Of a DNA stretch of 64,000 nucleotides, positions 51,250-60,775 are shown piece after piece; the stretch's first letter is position 1, and each line of letters opens with the position of its first letter. Made by a program: the position numbers and the translations under genes. The stretch lies in the NCBI RefSeq assembly GCF_014646335.1, contig NZ_BMNG01000022.1:48983-112982 (forward strand). The letters run 5' to 3'. The notes below the pieces were generated by a model. It had not been told where the DNA came from. It worked only from the letters and a program-made list of their open reading frames with translations, and did not search any database. This DNA is from Streptomyces lasiicapitis (GTDB lineage: Bacteria > Actinomycetota > Actinomycetes > Streptomycetales > Streptomycetaceae).

Positions 51250-52268
51250 GGCTTCTTCTCCTCCTCCGGCTCGGGTGCCCGGTCGAACTCGTCCGTCACG
51301 GTCGGCTCCGCCTCGCCGTCCCCGCCCGTCCAGCGGACCATGAGGTCGCCGAGGGCCTCCTCCTGCTCCAGGGCGACGGCTTTCTCCCGGTACAGCTCCA
51401 GGAGGGCCAGGAAGCGGGCCACGACGGTGAGGGTGTCGTCCGGGCCCAGTTCCTCGATCAGGACCCGGAAGCTGGCCTCGCCGTGCTCCTTGAGCCGCGC
51501 CACGACCACGCCCGCCTGCTCGCGCACGCTCACCAGCGGCGCGTGGATGTGGTCGACGTACACCTGTGGCTTGGGCTTGGGCAGCATCGCCTTCACGGCG
51601 AGCCTGGCGAACCCCTCGGGGCCGATGCTGATGACGACTTCCGGGAGCAGCTCGGCGTGGTGCGGCTCCAGGCCCACGGTCCGGGGATAGCGCCGCGCCT
51701 CCTCGTCGAGCCGCGCGGTGAAGATGTCGGCGATCTGCTTGTACGCGCGGTACTGGAGCAGCCGCGCGAACAGCAGGTCGCGGGCTTCGAGCAGGGCGAG
51801 GTCGGCCTCGTCCTCGACCTCGGCGGTGGGCAGCAGCCGCGCCGCCTTCAGGTCGAGCAGGGTGGCGGCGACCACGAGGAACTCGGTCGTCTGGTCCAGG
51901 TCCCAGTCCGGCCCCATCGCCCGGATGTGCGCCATGAACTCGTCGGTCACCTTGGAGAGCGCGACCTCGGTGACGTCCAGCTTGTGCTTGGAGATGAGCT
52001 GGAGCAGCAGGTCGAAGGGGCCCTCGAAGTTCGCGAGCCGAACCTTGAACCGCCCGTCGTCGGGCTCGGGATCAGGCTGCGCCTCAGCCGCCGCTTCCGG
52101 TACGTGAGGCTCTTCCTGTACGTGAGGTTCCTCGGGTACAGGTACGCCCTCGGGCTCCGGTTCCACCGGAGCCGACCCGGGACCGCGCCCCAGCGCTCGT
52201 CGGCGTGCGGGGGGCGGTGCGGATCCGTCGTTCGCGGAGTTCACAGAATTCGCGGCGGTCGTGGACAT
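51246..52268 (-). CDS. scpA: Segregation and condensation protein A (kleisin)
   Basis: The 340-residue protein has a Pro/Glu-rich N-terminal extension (about 1-70), then the ScpA core (FKVRLANFEGPFDLLLQLISKHKLDVTEVALSKVTDEFMAHI; TEFLVVAATLLDLKAARLLP) and a C-terminal winged-helix region (EASFRVLIEELGPDDTLTVVARFLALLELYREKAVALEQEEALGDLMV). It bridges SMC ATPase heads. It is coupled to scpB and 17 bp downstream of the RHH-like gene. Confidence 0.96.
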   Translation of the reverse strand: MSTTAANSVNSANDGSAPPPARRRALGRGPGSAPVEPEPEGVPVPEEPHVQEEPHVPEAAAEAQPDPEPDDGRFKVRLANFEGPFDLLLQLISKHKLDVTEVALSKVTDEFMAHIRAMGPDWDLDQTTEFLVVAATLLDLKAARLLPTAEVEDEADLALLEARDLLFARLLQYRAYKQIADIFTARLDEEARRYPRTVGLEPHHAELLPEVVISIGPEGFARLAVKAMLPKPKPQVYVDHIHAPLVSVREQAGVVVARLKEHGEASFRVLIEELGPDDTLTVVARFLALLELYREKAVALEQEEALGDLMVRWTGGDGEAEPTVTDEFDRAPEPEEEKKP

Positions 52269-52285
52269 TACGCGGAAAGGTACCG

Positions 52286-52903
52286 CTACCGCCCACGCAG
52301 CCGTCGTACGAGAATGCTCGCGTCCCCGCGCGATTCGAGGTCGGCGAGCACGACGGCCACCGCCTCCCGCACGATGCGCCCGCGGTCCACCGCGAGCCCG
52401 TGCTCACCGCGCAGCACGAGGCGCGCGTGCTCGAGGTCCATGAGTTCCTCGGCGGAGACGTACACGGTGATCTTCTCGTCGTGCCGCTCGCGGCCGCTGG
52501 GCCGCCGGTTGGCGGCGCGGGCCCGGCGCCGCGCCTGCGCGGGCGTGTCGCCGGAGGCGTTGGCGGACTTGCCGCCCGGCGCGGAGCCGGCAGAACCTTC
52601 CTGCGCCGACCGCCGCCCCGAGCCCTTCCCGGCGTCCGTGCCGGACGCCGAGCGGCTGCGCGACGGAGCGCCGGACTCCGCGTCCGCCGCGGTGTGTTCG
52701 GCGTTGACGGCGTTGTCGGAGGAATCCTCGTCCCCTCGCGAGGCGGAGGACTCCTCGGCGGCCGCTTCGTCGCTCTCGCCCGCCGGTGCGGGCACCCTCG
52801 CCTCGCCGTTCGCCTGGCGCCGCGGCGACGACGCCTGCAGCGCCATCCCCCCGGTCGTGCGGAACAGTTCGTCGGCCCCCGGCAGACTCACTCGGCGTGA
52901 CAC
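52286..52903 (-). CDS. RHH-like protein coupled to ParA-like ATPase
   Basis: The product has 205 residues. A long, low-complexity Ser/Ala/Glu-rich N-terminal region (about 1-135) is followed by basic residues (ARRRARAANRRPSGRERHDEKI) and a C-terminal compact domain (KITVYVSAEELMDLEHARLVLRGEHGLAVDRGRIVREAVAVVLADLESRG) with the strand-helix-helix pattern of ribbon-helix-helix DNA-binding proteins. GTG 52903 lies within the ParA-like gene (16-bp overlap). I infer a DNA- or ATPase-binding partner of the ParA-like protein; no ParB domain is present. Confidence 0.8.
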   Translation of the reverse strand: MSRRVSLPGADELFRTTGGMALQASSPRRQANGEARVPAPAGESDEAAAEESSASRGDEDSSDNAVNAEHTAADAESGAPSRSRSASGTDAGKGSGRRSAQEGSAGSAPGGKSANASGDTPAQARRRARAANRRPSGRERHDEKITVYVSAEELMDLEHARLVLRGEHGLAVDRGRIVREAVAVVLADLESRGDASILVRRLRGR

Positions 52904-54063
52904 CGGGCGAGCACCTCCCTGGCGAGCTGGCGATAGGCTGCCGCGCCCACCGAGTTGGAGGCGTACGTCGTGATCGGCTCACCGGCGACCGTGGTCTCCG
53001 GGAAGCGCACGGTGCGCCCGATGACCGTGTGGTAGACGTGATCGTCGAACGCCTCGACCACGCGCGCGAGGACCTCGCGGCTGTGCACCGTGCGCGAGTC
53101 GTACATCGTCGCGAGGATGCCGTCGAGCTCCAGGTCGGGGTTGAGCCGCTCCTGGACCTTCTCGATCGTCTCGGTGAGCAGCGCGACACCGCGCAGCGCG
53201 AAGAACTCGCACTCCAGGGGCACGATCACCTTGTGGGCCGCCGTGAGCGCGTTGACCGTGAGCAGGCCGAGCGAGGGCTGACAGTCGATCACGATGTAGT
53301 CGTAGTCGGCCATCAGCGGCTTGAGCGCGCGCTGGAGCGTGGACTCGCGCGCGACCTCGCTGACCAACTGCACTTCGGCGGCCGAGAGATCGATGTTGCT
53401 CGGCAGCAGGTCCATGTTGGGGACCGCGGTCTTGAGCAGCACCTCGTCCGCCGACATGCCCCGCTCCATGAGCAGGTTGTAGACGGTGAGGTCGAGCTCC
53501 ATCGGGTTCACACCCAGACCCACCGAGAGCGCGCCCTGCGGGTCGAAGTCGACGAGCAGCACCCGGCGCCCGTACTCCGCAAGCGCCGCGCCCAGGTTGA
53601 TGGTCGACGTGGTCTTGCCGACGCCGCCCTTCTGGTTGCACATCGCGATGATCTTCGCGGGCCCGTGGTCGGTCAACGGCCCCGGAATCGGGAAGTACGG
53701 CAGCGGCCGTCCCGTGGGACCGATGCGCTCACGGCGCTGACGGGCAGCGTCCGGGGCGAGCGTGGCCGCGTACTCGGGATCGGGCTCGTACTCCGCGTCG
53801 GGGTCGTAGAAGTGACCCTGGGGCAGTTCCTCGTAGTCGGCGAGAGGGGTGGGGGTGGTGTTCTCGCCACTCCGGTCGCCGGCCATGGCGTTCACGTGAT
53901 GGCCATCCATGCTCTGGGGTGCAGACGGTGTCGGCTTCGGACTCTGGCGGGCTTCGAAGGTGCGGACAGCGACGGAGCCGACAGCCTGGAGCCCGACGGG
54001 GCCTTGGCCTCGTCCAGCCATTCCTGGTTGACCACCCCCGGGAGCAAATGTCGACTCATTCAC
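52888..54063 (-). CDS. ParA-family ATPase (orphan, condensin-linked)
   Basis: The protein has 391 residues. GTG 54063 follows the strong AAGGAGGT at about 11 nt. N-terminal 125 residues are disordered. The MinD/ParA ATPase domain has the deviant Walker A KGGVGKTT (Lys145 and Lys150), switch DFDPQGALSVGLG and IDCQPSLG. It uses ATP-driven DNA binding to position cargo. The main ParA of Streptomyces lies beside oriC with parB; this copy is in the scpAB block and overlaps an RHH-like gene, so it is an accessory system. Confidence 0.93.
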   Translation of the reverse strand: MNESTFAPGGGQPGMAGRGQGPVGLQAVGSVAVRTFEARQSPKPTPSAPQSMDGHHVNAMAGDRSGENTTPTPLADYEELPQGHFYDPDAEYEPDPEYAATLAPDAARQRRERIGPTGRPLPYFPIPGPLTDHGPAKIIAMCNQKGGVGKTTSTINLGAALAEYGRRVLLVDFDPQGALSVGLGVNPMELDLTVYNLLMERGMSADEVLLKTAVPNMDLLPSNIDLSAAEVQLVSEVARESTLQRALKPLMADYDYIVIDCQPSLGLLTVNALTAAHKVIVPLECEFFALRGVALLTETIEKVQERLNPDLELDGILATMYDSRTVHSREVLARVVEAFDDHVYHTVIGRTVRFPETTVAGEPITTYASNSVGAAAYRQLAREVLARCHAE

Positions 54064-54135
54064 AAGTCGTCTTACCTCCTTGGTGACCAGGAAATTTCTA
54101 GATAGGTCAGCGTGGCACCATGCCGACGGTTGGCG

Positions 54136-54165
54136 ACTCTATGGCGTGTCACCACTCCGCAGCAA
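54136..54165 (-). promoter_or_regulatory. Promoter candidate for ParA-like operon
   Basis: On the minus strand TTGCTG (54165-54160) and TAGAGT (54141-54136) are spaced 18 bp, a reasonable sigma-HrdB-like pair. The transcript would begin near 54129, about 65 nt before the GTG. The rest of 54064-54316 has no other feature. Confidence 0.4.
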
Positions 54166-54316
54166 CACAATCCGCCGGACCCGGCCCGATGTGTCGGCAA
54201 TGGAACATCCCGATGTCAAGGGTGCACTGCATCGCATCGCCGCGTTTGCCTGGTGGACGAATCGCCCAAATGTTTACGTTCAAGGCGAGTTGAGCGAGTG
54301 TACGCCCAACCGCCCA

Positions 54317-54344
54317 CGGCCGGACCCCTCACAAGGTCCGGCCG
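54317..54344 (-). terminator. Hairpin terminator after ald
   Basis: CGGCCGGACC and GGTCCGGCCG form perfect 10-bp arms with an 8-nt loop, 35 bp downstream of the ald stop. Confidence 0.75.
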
Positions 54345-54378
54345 CGGGCGTGAGATTGACGACTCCGGTTGACCGGCG

Positions 54379-55503
54379 TCAGCCGAGGAGCGACTCGATC
54401 TCGACGTGCTCGAGGCCGTGGGCCTCGGCGACCTCCTTGTAAACGACCTTGCCGTCATGGGTGTTGAGACCCAGGGCGAGCGCCGGGTCGCGGCGCAGGG
54501 CCTCGACCCAGCCGCGGTTCGCCAGCTCGACGATGTACGGCATCGTCGCGTTGGTCAGGGCGTACGTCGAGGTGTTGGGCACCGCGCCGGGCATGTTGGC
54601 GACGCAGTAGAAGACCGAGTTGTGGACCGGGAAGGTCGGCTCGGCGTGCGTGGTGGGACGCGAGTCCTCGAAGCAGCCGCCCTGGTCGATCGCGATGTCG
54701 ACAAGAACACTTCCCGGCTTCATGCGCGAGACGAGCTCGTTGGTGACCAGCTTCGGGGCCTTGGCACCCGGGATGAGCACGGCGCCGATGACGAGGTCGG
54801 CCTCCAGGCAGGCCTTCTCCAGCTCGAAGGAGTTGGAGACGACCGTCTGGATCTTCGTGCCGAAGATCTTGTCGGCTTCCTTGAGCTTGTTGATGTCGCG
54901 GTCGAGCAGGGTCACGTGGAAGCCCATGCCGATGGCGATCTGCGCGGCGTTCCAGCCGGAGACGCCGCCGCCGATGACGACGGCCTTGCCCGCGGCCACG
55001 CCCGGGACACCGCCGGGCAGGACGCCGCGGCCGCCGTTGGCGCGCATCAGGTGGTAGGCGCCGACCTGCGGGGCGAGGCGGCCCGCGACCTCGGACATCG
55101 GGGCGAGCAGCGGCAGGGCGCGGCTGGACAGCTCCACCGTCTCGTAGGCGATGGCGGTGGTGCCGGACTCCAGGAGGGCGTCCGTGCACTCCTTGGAGGC
55201 GGCCAGGTGCAGGTAGGTGAAGAGCGTCTGGTCCTTGCGGAGGCGGTGGTACTCCTCGGCGATCGGCTCCTTGACCTTCAGGAGCAGGTCGGCCGTGGCC
55301 CACACCTCGTCGGCGGTCTCCAGGATCTGGGCGCCTGCGGCGACGTACTCGTCGTCCGTGATCGAGGAGCCGACACCGGCGTTCCGCTCGATGACGACCT
55401 GGTGGCCGTGGCGCACCAGCTCGTGCACACCGGCGGGGGTGATGGCCACCCGGAACTCGTTGTTCTTGACCTCGCGGGGGATGCCGACCTTCACGTCGAT
55501 CAC
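54379..55503 (-). CDS. ald: Alanine dehydrogenase
   Basis: The enzyme has 374 residues from GTG 55503; GTG 55494 (371 residues) has better Shine-Dalgarno spacing (AAGGA about 11 nt away). It converts L-alanine to pyruvate and ammonia with NAD+. The N-terminal domain is KVGIPREVKNNEFRVAITPAGVHELV; NAD-binding Rossmann motif is AVVIGGGVSGWNAAQIAIGMG; the nucleotide-contacting LLDRDINKL follows. Catalytic Lys and His (VKEPIAEEY; YLHLAAS) are present. A Lrp/AsnC-type regulator gene is not adjacent. It is a monocistronic unit with its own terminator. Confidence 0.96.
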   Translation of the reverse strand: MIDVKVGIPREVKNNEFRVAITPAGVHELVRHGHQVVIERNAGVGSSITDDEYVAAGAQILETADEVWATADLLLKVKEPIAEEYHRLRKDQTLFTYLHLAASKECTDALLESGTTAIAYETVELSSRALPLLAPMSEVAGRLAPQVGAYHLMRANGGRGVLPGGVPGVAAGKAVVIGGGVSGWNAAQIAIGMGFHVTLLDRDINKLKEADKIFGTKIQTVVSNSFELEKACLEADLVIGAVLIPGAKAPKLVTNELVSRMKPGSVLVDIAIDQGGCFEDSRPTTHAEPTFPVHNSVFYCVANMPGAVPNTSTYALTNATMPYIVELANRGWVEALRRDPALALGLNTHDGKVVYKEVAEAHGLEHVEIESLLG

Positions 55504-55638
55504 GGTCCTTGGCTCTGAGGGGGGTTCGGACAAGGGGGTACAAACCGGTACGCAAACGAGCGCATCGGAAGACACCACGAAAGCACGCGGCGGAGCCAGT
55601 CTAATGAAGGATTTCCCGCTGTCCAGCCTTTCAAAGCT

Positions 55639-57774
55639 TCAATCTTGGCCGGATGCACTACGGATTTCGTAGGCGGAGGCCGGTGCTCCATCTTGTTTGT
55701 GATGTTCTTCCCGATGCTTCGGCGCAGCCCCTGCGACCTCGGGGAACTCACCTCCCAGCATGCGCTCGGCGGCCGCCCGGTGCAGCCCGGCGGCGGTCGG
55801 GTCCCCCAGCCTTTCCAAGGTGTCGGCGAGCCGTACCTGAAGCGCCGCCTGGAGCCGTACGTCCGCCGCCTCGCGCGCCCACTCGGCCGCTTCCCGGCAG
55901 GTGCGCAGCGACTCCTCGGGGCGCCCCGCGTACTCCTGGACGCGGGCCATCTCGCTCAGCGCCCGCGCCCGGCCCGCCACGTCGCCGCTCTTGCGCAGGC
56001 CCGCGACGGCCGAGCGCCAGTTGCGCAGGGCCTCGCCGTAGCGGCCCGCGTAGGTGTGGGTGGTGGCGATGCGGCCGTGCAGCCGGGCGGCGTCGGCGCG
56101 CTCGTCGCGGGCCAGGCGCTGGGCAAGCGCCCTGCCGTACCAGTCGGCCGCCCGCGCCCAGTCCCCCAGCTCCTGGTAGGCGCCACCTACGGATTCCATC
56201 GCGCGGCCGGTCGCGTACGGGTCGCCGGCGGCCCTTCCGCAGTCGAGCGCGGCGCGGTAGCGAGCCAGCGCCTCGTGCGTACGTCCCGTCTGCGCGTCCA
56301 GGTCGGCGAGGTTGAGCAGCGCCGCCGCCTTCTCGCGGGGCAGGTCGCGGCGCTCGGCCACGCCGAGGACGAGCTGGTGGATGCCGTACAGCTCGGGCGC
56401 CGCGTCCTGGGTGCCGCGGTGTGCGACCAGGGCGCGGGCCAGGGCCGCCATCAGGCGCCGGGCGAGGGTGTCCAGGTCGCCGTCCGCGACCGCGAGGCGG
56501 GCCGAGGCGAGCAGCGCGGGCTGCCGGATCCGCAGCCACTCGGCAGCGGCGCGCGGGTTCGGGAAGCGCAGGGCGCGGGGCAGTCCGGCGAGCTTCTTGC
56601 GCGCCGCCGAGCCGTCGGGCTCGGTGACGGCCCGGCAGGACTGGAGCAGCCGCACGGTCCGCTCCAGCATCCGGGCCCGCGCCAACTGCACCTCCCCCGG
56701 CCGGTCCTGCGTCTGCGTCAGCTCCCGCAGGAACGGCACCAGACAGCCCGGCACCTCGTACTGCGGCAGCTCCGAGTCCACCGGCCGCAGCAGTCCGAGC
56801 GCGACGAAGTCGTCGAGCGCCGTGCGCGCCCCGGACACCGAGCAGCCCGCGAGCGCGGACGCGGTGTGCGGGTCGACGTGTCCCGCGGGGGCGAGGGCGA
56901 GCAGGCGCAGTATCCGCGCGGCGGTCGAGGGCAGCGCGGCGTAGGTGTGCTGGAAGACCCGGGCGAGGCCGGAGTCGGCCGCGCCCTCCTCGGGGCAGTC
57001 GCGGACCTGCTTGGCCAGATCGGCGACGGCGGCCTTGGGCCGGGCCGCGAGCCAGCCCCCGGCGATGGCGAGCGCCGCGGGGTTGCCGCCGCACGCCTCG
57101 ACCAGGCTCTCCGCGGAGCGCGGGTCGACGGTGATGCGCACCGAGCCCGCGCTGCGGGCGAGCAGGTCGAGCGCGGCCTTGGTGTCCAGGCCGCCCAGGG
57201 TGCACGGGCGGACGTCGGGGATGCCGGTGAGCGGGCCCGCGGACACGGCCACGACCAGGCAGTCGGGGGTGTCCGGGAGCAGCGGGTCGACCTGCTCGGC
57301 GGTGGCCGCGTCGTCCAGGAGCAGCAGGGCGCGGCGGTCGTCGAGGGCGGCGCGCAGGGCCGCGGACAGGTCGTCCTCGTCGGCTCCGGCGGGCGCGGAC
57401 TCGCCGAGCGCGCCGAGGAGTTCGCGGGCGGTGCGCTCGGTGGGCACGGGGGCGCCGTCGGGGTCGGTGAGGCGGGCGCGCAGCACGCCGCCGGGGTAGG
57501 GCTCGGCGAGCTGCCGGGCGAGTTCCTCGGCGAGGGCGGTGCGGCCGGAGCCGGGGCGTCCTGCGATGAGCAGGACGCGGGCGCGGGGGGCCTTGCGGCC
57601 GGAGAGGGTGTCGAGTCCGGCGCGGTCGATGTCGGCGCGGAGTTCCTTCAACTCCCGGTGGCGGCCCACGAATCGGCCGCCGTCCGGGGGAGCCGCCGCG
57701 CCGGTGACGGCCGCGCTGGTGGGCGACGGCGCACCAGTCGCCGAACCGTCCGTGTCGACCGCCTGATCCGTCAC
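55639..57774 (-). CDS. STAND/NB-ARC-like ATPase with TPR repeats, P-loop Lys replaced by Arg
   Basis: The 711-residue protein starts at GTG 57774 with GGGAG 8 nt upstream. An N-terminal Ala-rich region is followed by FVGRHRELKEL, the P-loop GRPGSGRTA (72-80) and Walker B ALLLLDDAA. A winged-helix region and, from about 480, multiple TPR-like helical repeats follow (AAALLNLADLDAQTGRTHEALARYRAALDCGRA; GRALAQRLARDERADAARLHG; DRLGDPTAAGLH-type). The arrangement matches AfsR-like STAND signal-transduction ATPases but lacks the OmpR DNA-binding domain. Arg at P-loop position 78 replaces the invariant Lys. It is placed between ald and the nudix gene. Confidence 0.85.
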   Translation of the reverse strand: MTDQAVDTDGSATGAPSPTSAAVTGAAAPPDGGRFVGRHRELKELRADIDRAGLDTLSGRKAPRARVLLIAGRPGSGRTALAEELARQLAEPYPGGVLRARLTDPDGAPVPTERTARELLGALGESAPAGADEDDLSAALRAALDDRRALLLLDDAATAEQVDPLLPDTPDCLVVAVSAGPLTGIPDVRPCTLGGLDTKAALDLLARSAGSVRITVDPRSAESLVEACGGNPAALAIAGGWLAARPKAAVADLAKQVRDCPEEGAADSGLARVFQHTYAALPSTAARILRLLALAPAGHVDPHTASALAGCSVSGARTALDDFVALGLLRPVDSELPQYEVPGCLVPFLRELTQTQDRPGEVQLARARMLERTVRLLQSCRAVTEPDGSAARKKLAGLPRALRFPNPRAAAEWLRIRQPALLASARLAVADGDLDTLARRLMAALARALVAHRGTQDAAPELYGIHQLVLGVAERRDLPREKAAALLNLADLDAQTGRTHEALARYRAALDCGRAAGDPYATGRAMESVGGAYQELGDWARAADWYGRALAQRLARDERADAARLHGRIATTHTYAGRYGEALRNWRSAVAGLRKSGDVAGRARALSEMARVQEYAGRPEESLRTCREAAEWAREAADVRLQAALQVRLADTLERLGDPTAAGLHRAAAERMLGGEFPEVAGAAPKHREEHHKQDGAPASAYEIRSASGQD

Positions 57775-57952
57775 GGGTAACGCTCCCGTCCGCCTGCGCA
57801 CGAACCCGCCGGGACTCCGGTCGGGACGCTTTCAGAGCCTAGTTCAGGCGTCAGGGCGTTCCGGGCCGCACGGGGCCCACAAGTCGCCCGATCGGATCAG
57901 GCGATGGTCGGACCGCGTGCGGCCGAATGGGGGGTTCGGAGGCTTAAGCCGC

Positions 57953-58579
57953 TCAGGCCTCGAACGGCCGTGCGGGCCACGGCGCGTCGGCCGGGCGCAG
58001 CGCGTCCACGCCGTCGCCCTGGAGCGCCGCGGTGAGCGACATGGCGCCCACGACGAGGGAGTTGTTGCTCAGCTCGCCGGCGAGCACGCCGCGTACCAGG
58101 TCCGCGAGGGGCACCCGGGCGAGCTCCATGTCGGACTCCTCCTCGGAGACCTCGAAGCGCTCGCCCTCGGCCTCGGAGAGACCACGGGCGAGGAACACGC
58201 GCACGGCCTCGTCGCAGCCGCCGGGCGTGGTGTACACGTCGGTGAGCACACGCCAGTCCTCGGCCTTGACGTGGGCCTCTTCGTACAGCTCGCGCTGGGC
58301 GGCGTGCAGCGGGTTCTCACCGGGGACGTCGAGCAGCCCCGCGGGGATCTCCCAGAGCTTGTGGCGCACCGGGTGGCGGTACTGACGGATCACAAGGACG
58401 CGGTTCTCGTCGTCGAGGGCGAGCACGGCCACCGAACCGGGGTGGACCTGGTAGTCGCGGCGGACGACTGTCCCGTCCGGCATGACGACGTCGTCGGTGC
58501 GCACCGAGGTCTTGTTGCCGACGAACGGGGTGTCGCTCGCCGTGACCTGCCACTCCTCGGCGGTGTCCTTGATCGTCAT
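57953..58579 (-). CDS. Nudix hydrolase, ADP-ribose pyrophosphatase-like
   Basis: The protein has 208 residues; ATG 58579 follows GGGAGG. The N-terminal part VRTDDVVMPDGTVVRRDYQVHPGSVAVLALDDENRVLVIRQYRHPV is typical of ADP-ribose pyrophosphatases. Its Nudix box reads GLLDVPGENPLHAAQRELYEEAHV, with Glu ligands for Mg but one extra residue before the first Glu and His in place of the usual Gly. It hydrolyses ADP-ribose or related nucleotide sugars. It is the gene after pyrG in the same strand. Confidence 0.9.
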   Translation of the reverse strand: MTIKDTAEEWQVTASDTPFVGNKTSVRTDDVVMPDGTVVRRDYQVHPGSVAVLALDDENRVLVIRQYRHPVRHKLWEIPAGLLDVPGENPLHAAQRELYEEAHVKAEDWRVLTDVYTTPGGCDEAVRVFLARGLSEAEGERFEVSEEESDMELARVPLADLVRGVLAGELSNNSLVVGAMSLTAALQGDGVDALRPADAPWPARPFEA

Positions 58580-58615
58580 GTCGCGCTGTCCTCCCACGTG
58601 CATACAAAACAGAAA

Positions 58616-58648
58616 CCGGGGTGCGCGCCCGCAAGGCGCGCACCCCGG
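58616..58648 (-). terminator. Hairpin terminator after pyrG
   Basis: CCGGGGTGCGCGCC and GGCGCGCACCCCGG (14-bp perfect arms, 5-nt loop), 17 bp after the pyrG stop on the minus strand. Confidence 0.8.
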
Positions 58649-58664
58649 CAACCGTATCCCGCCG

Positions 58665-60320
<1,656 letters not shown>

Positions 60321-60775
60321 GGCCAAGAGGGGGCTCCCGTGCGTCGCGGTCTGAAGGTGCGTAGCGGCGCCCGCTCCGGGGTCGGAGGGAAGTGCCGTCG
60401 CTGCGGTTCGGGGGTTCTATGACCACCGGCTCACGGGCTACCAGGGTATCAGCGACGAGAGGGGGCTGCTTCCGGCCACGTCTTGACACGCGCTTTCACG
60501 TCGCGTACACGATCTTCACCGCGCAGACACCGTACGGGCACCGGCTCACCCCGAACTCATTCGGCGTAGCCAGTTCGCCGGGACGAGCGGGCGATTTCCC
60601 GGGGCGGAGATGTATGTTGCTCGGACACTTGCTGCCGAGCCGTGCGCACGGGCGGAACCACCCCCGTCGGCACTTCTGGAGACCACCGGAAACGTTCGGG
60701 CCCGGCAGTTCGTTTTGCAGCGAACCCTTGACCGTAGTACGAGCGCCCCTTGAGCGGGCGAACGTGGCCGTTTGA
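60321..60775. promoter_or_regulatory. Divergent region between pyrG and GH15 gene
   Basis: These 455 bp have no gene. TTGACA (60483-60488) with TACACG at 17-bp spacing (60506-60511) is a plus-strand promoter candidate, which would give a 250-nt leader for the GH15 gene. Nothing else is evident. Confidence 0.35.

Noticed and set aside
60728..60756. TTGACC near the GH15 start as a promoter
   Set aside because: No acceptable -10 hexamer at 16-19 bp; the TTGACA/TACACG pair further upstream is better.
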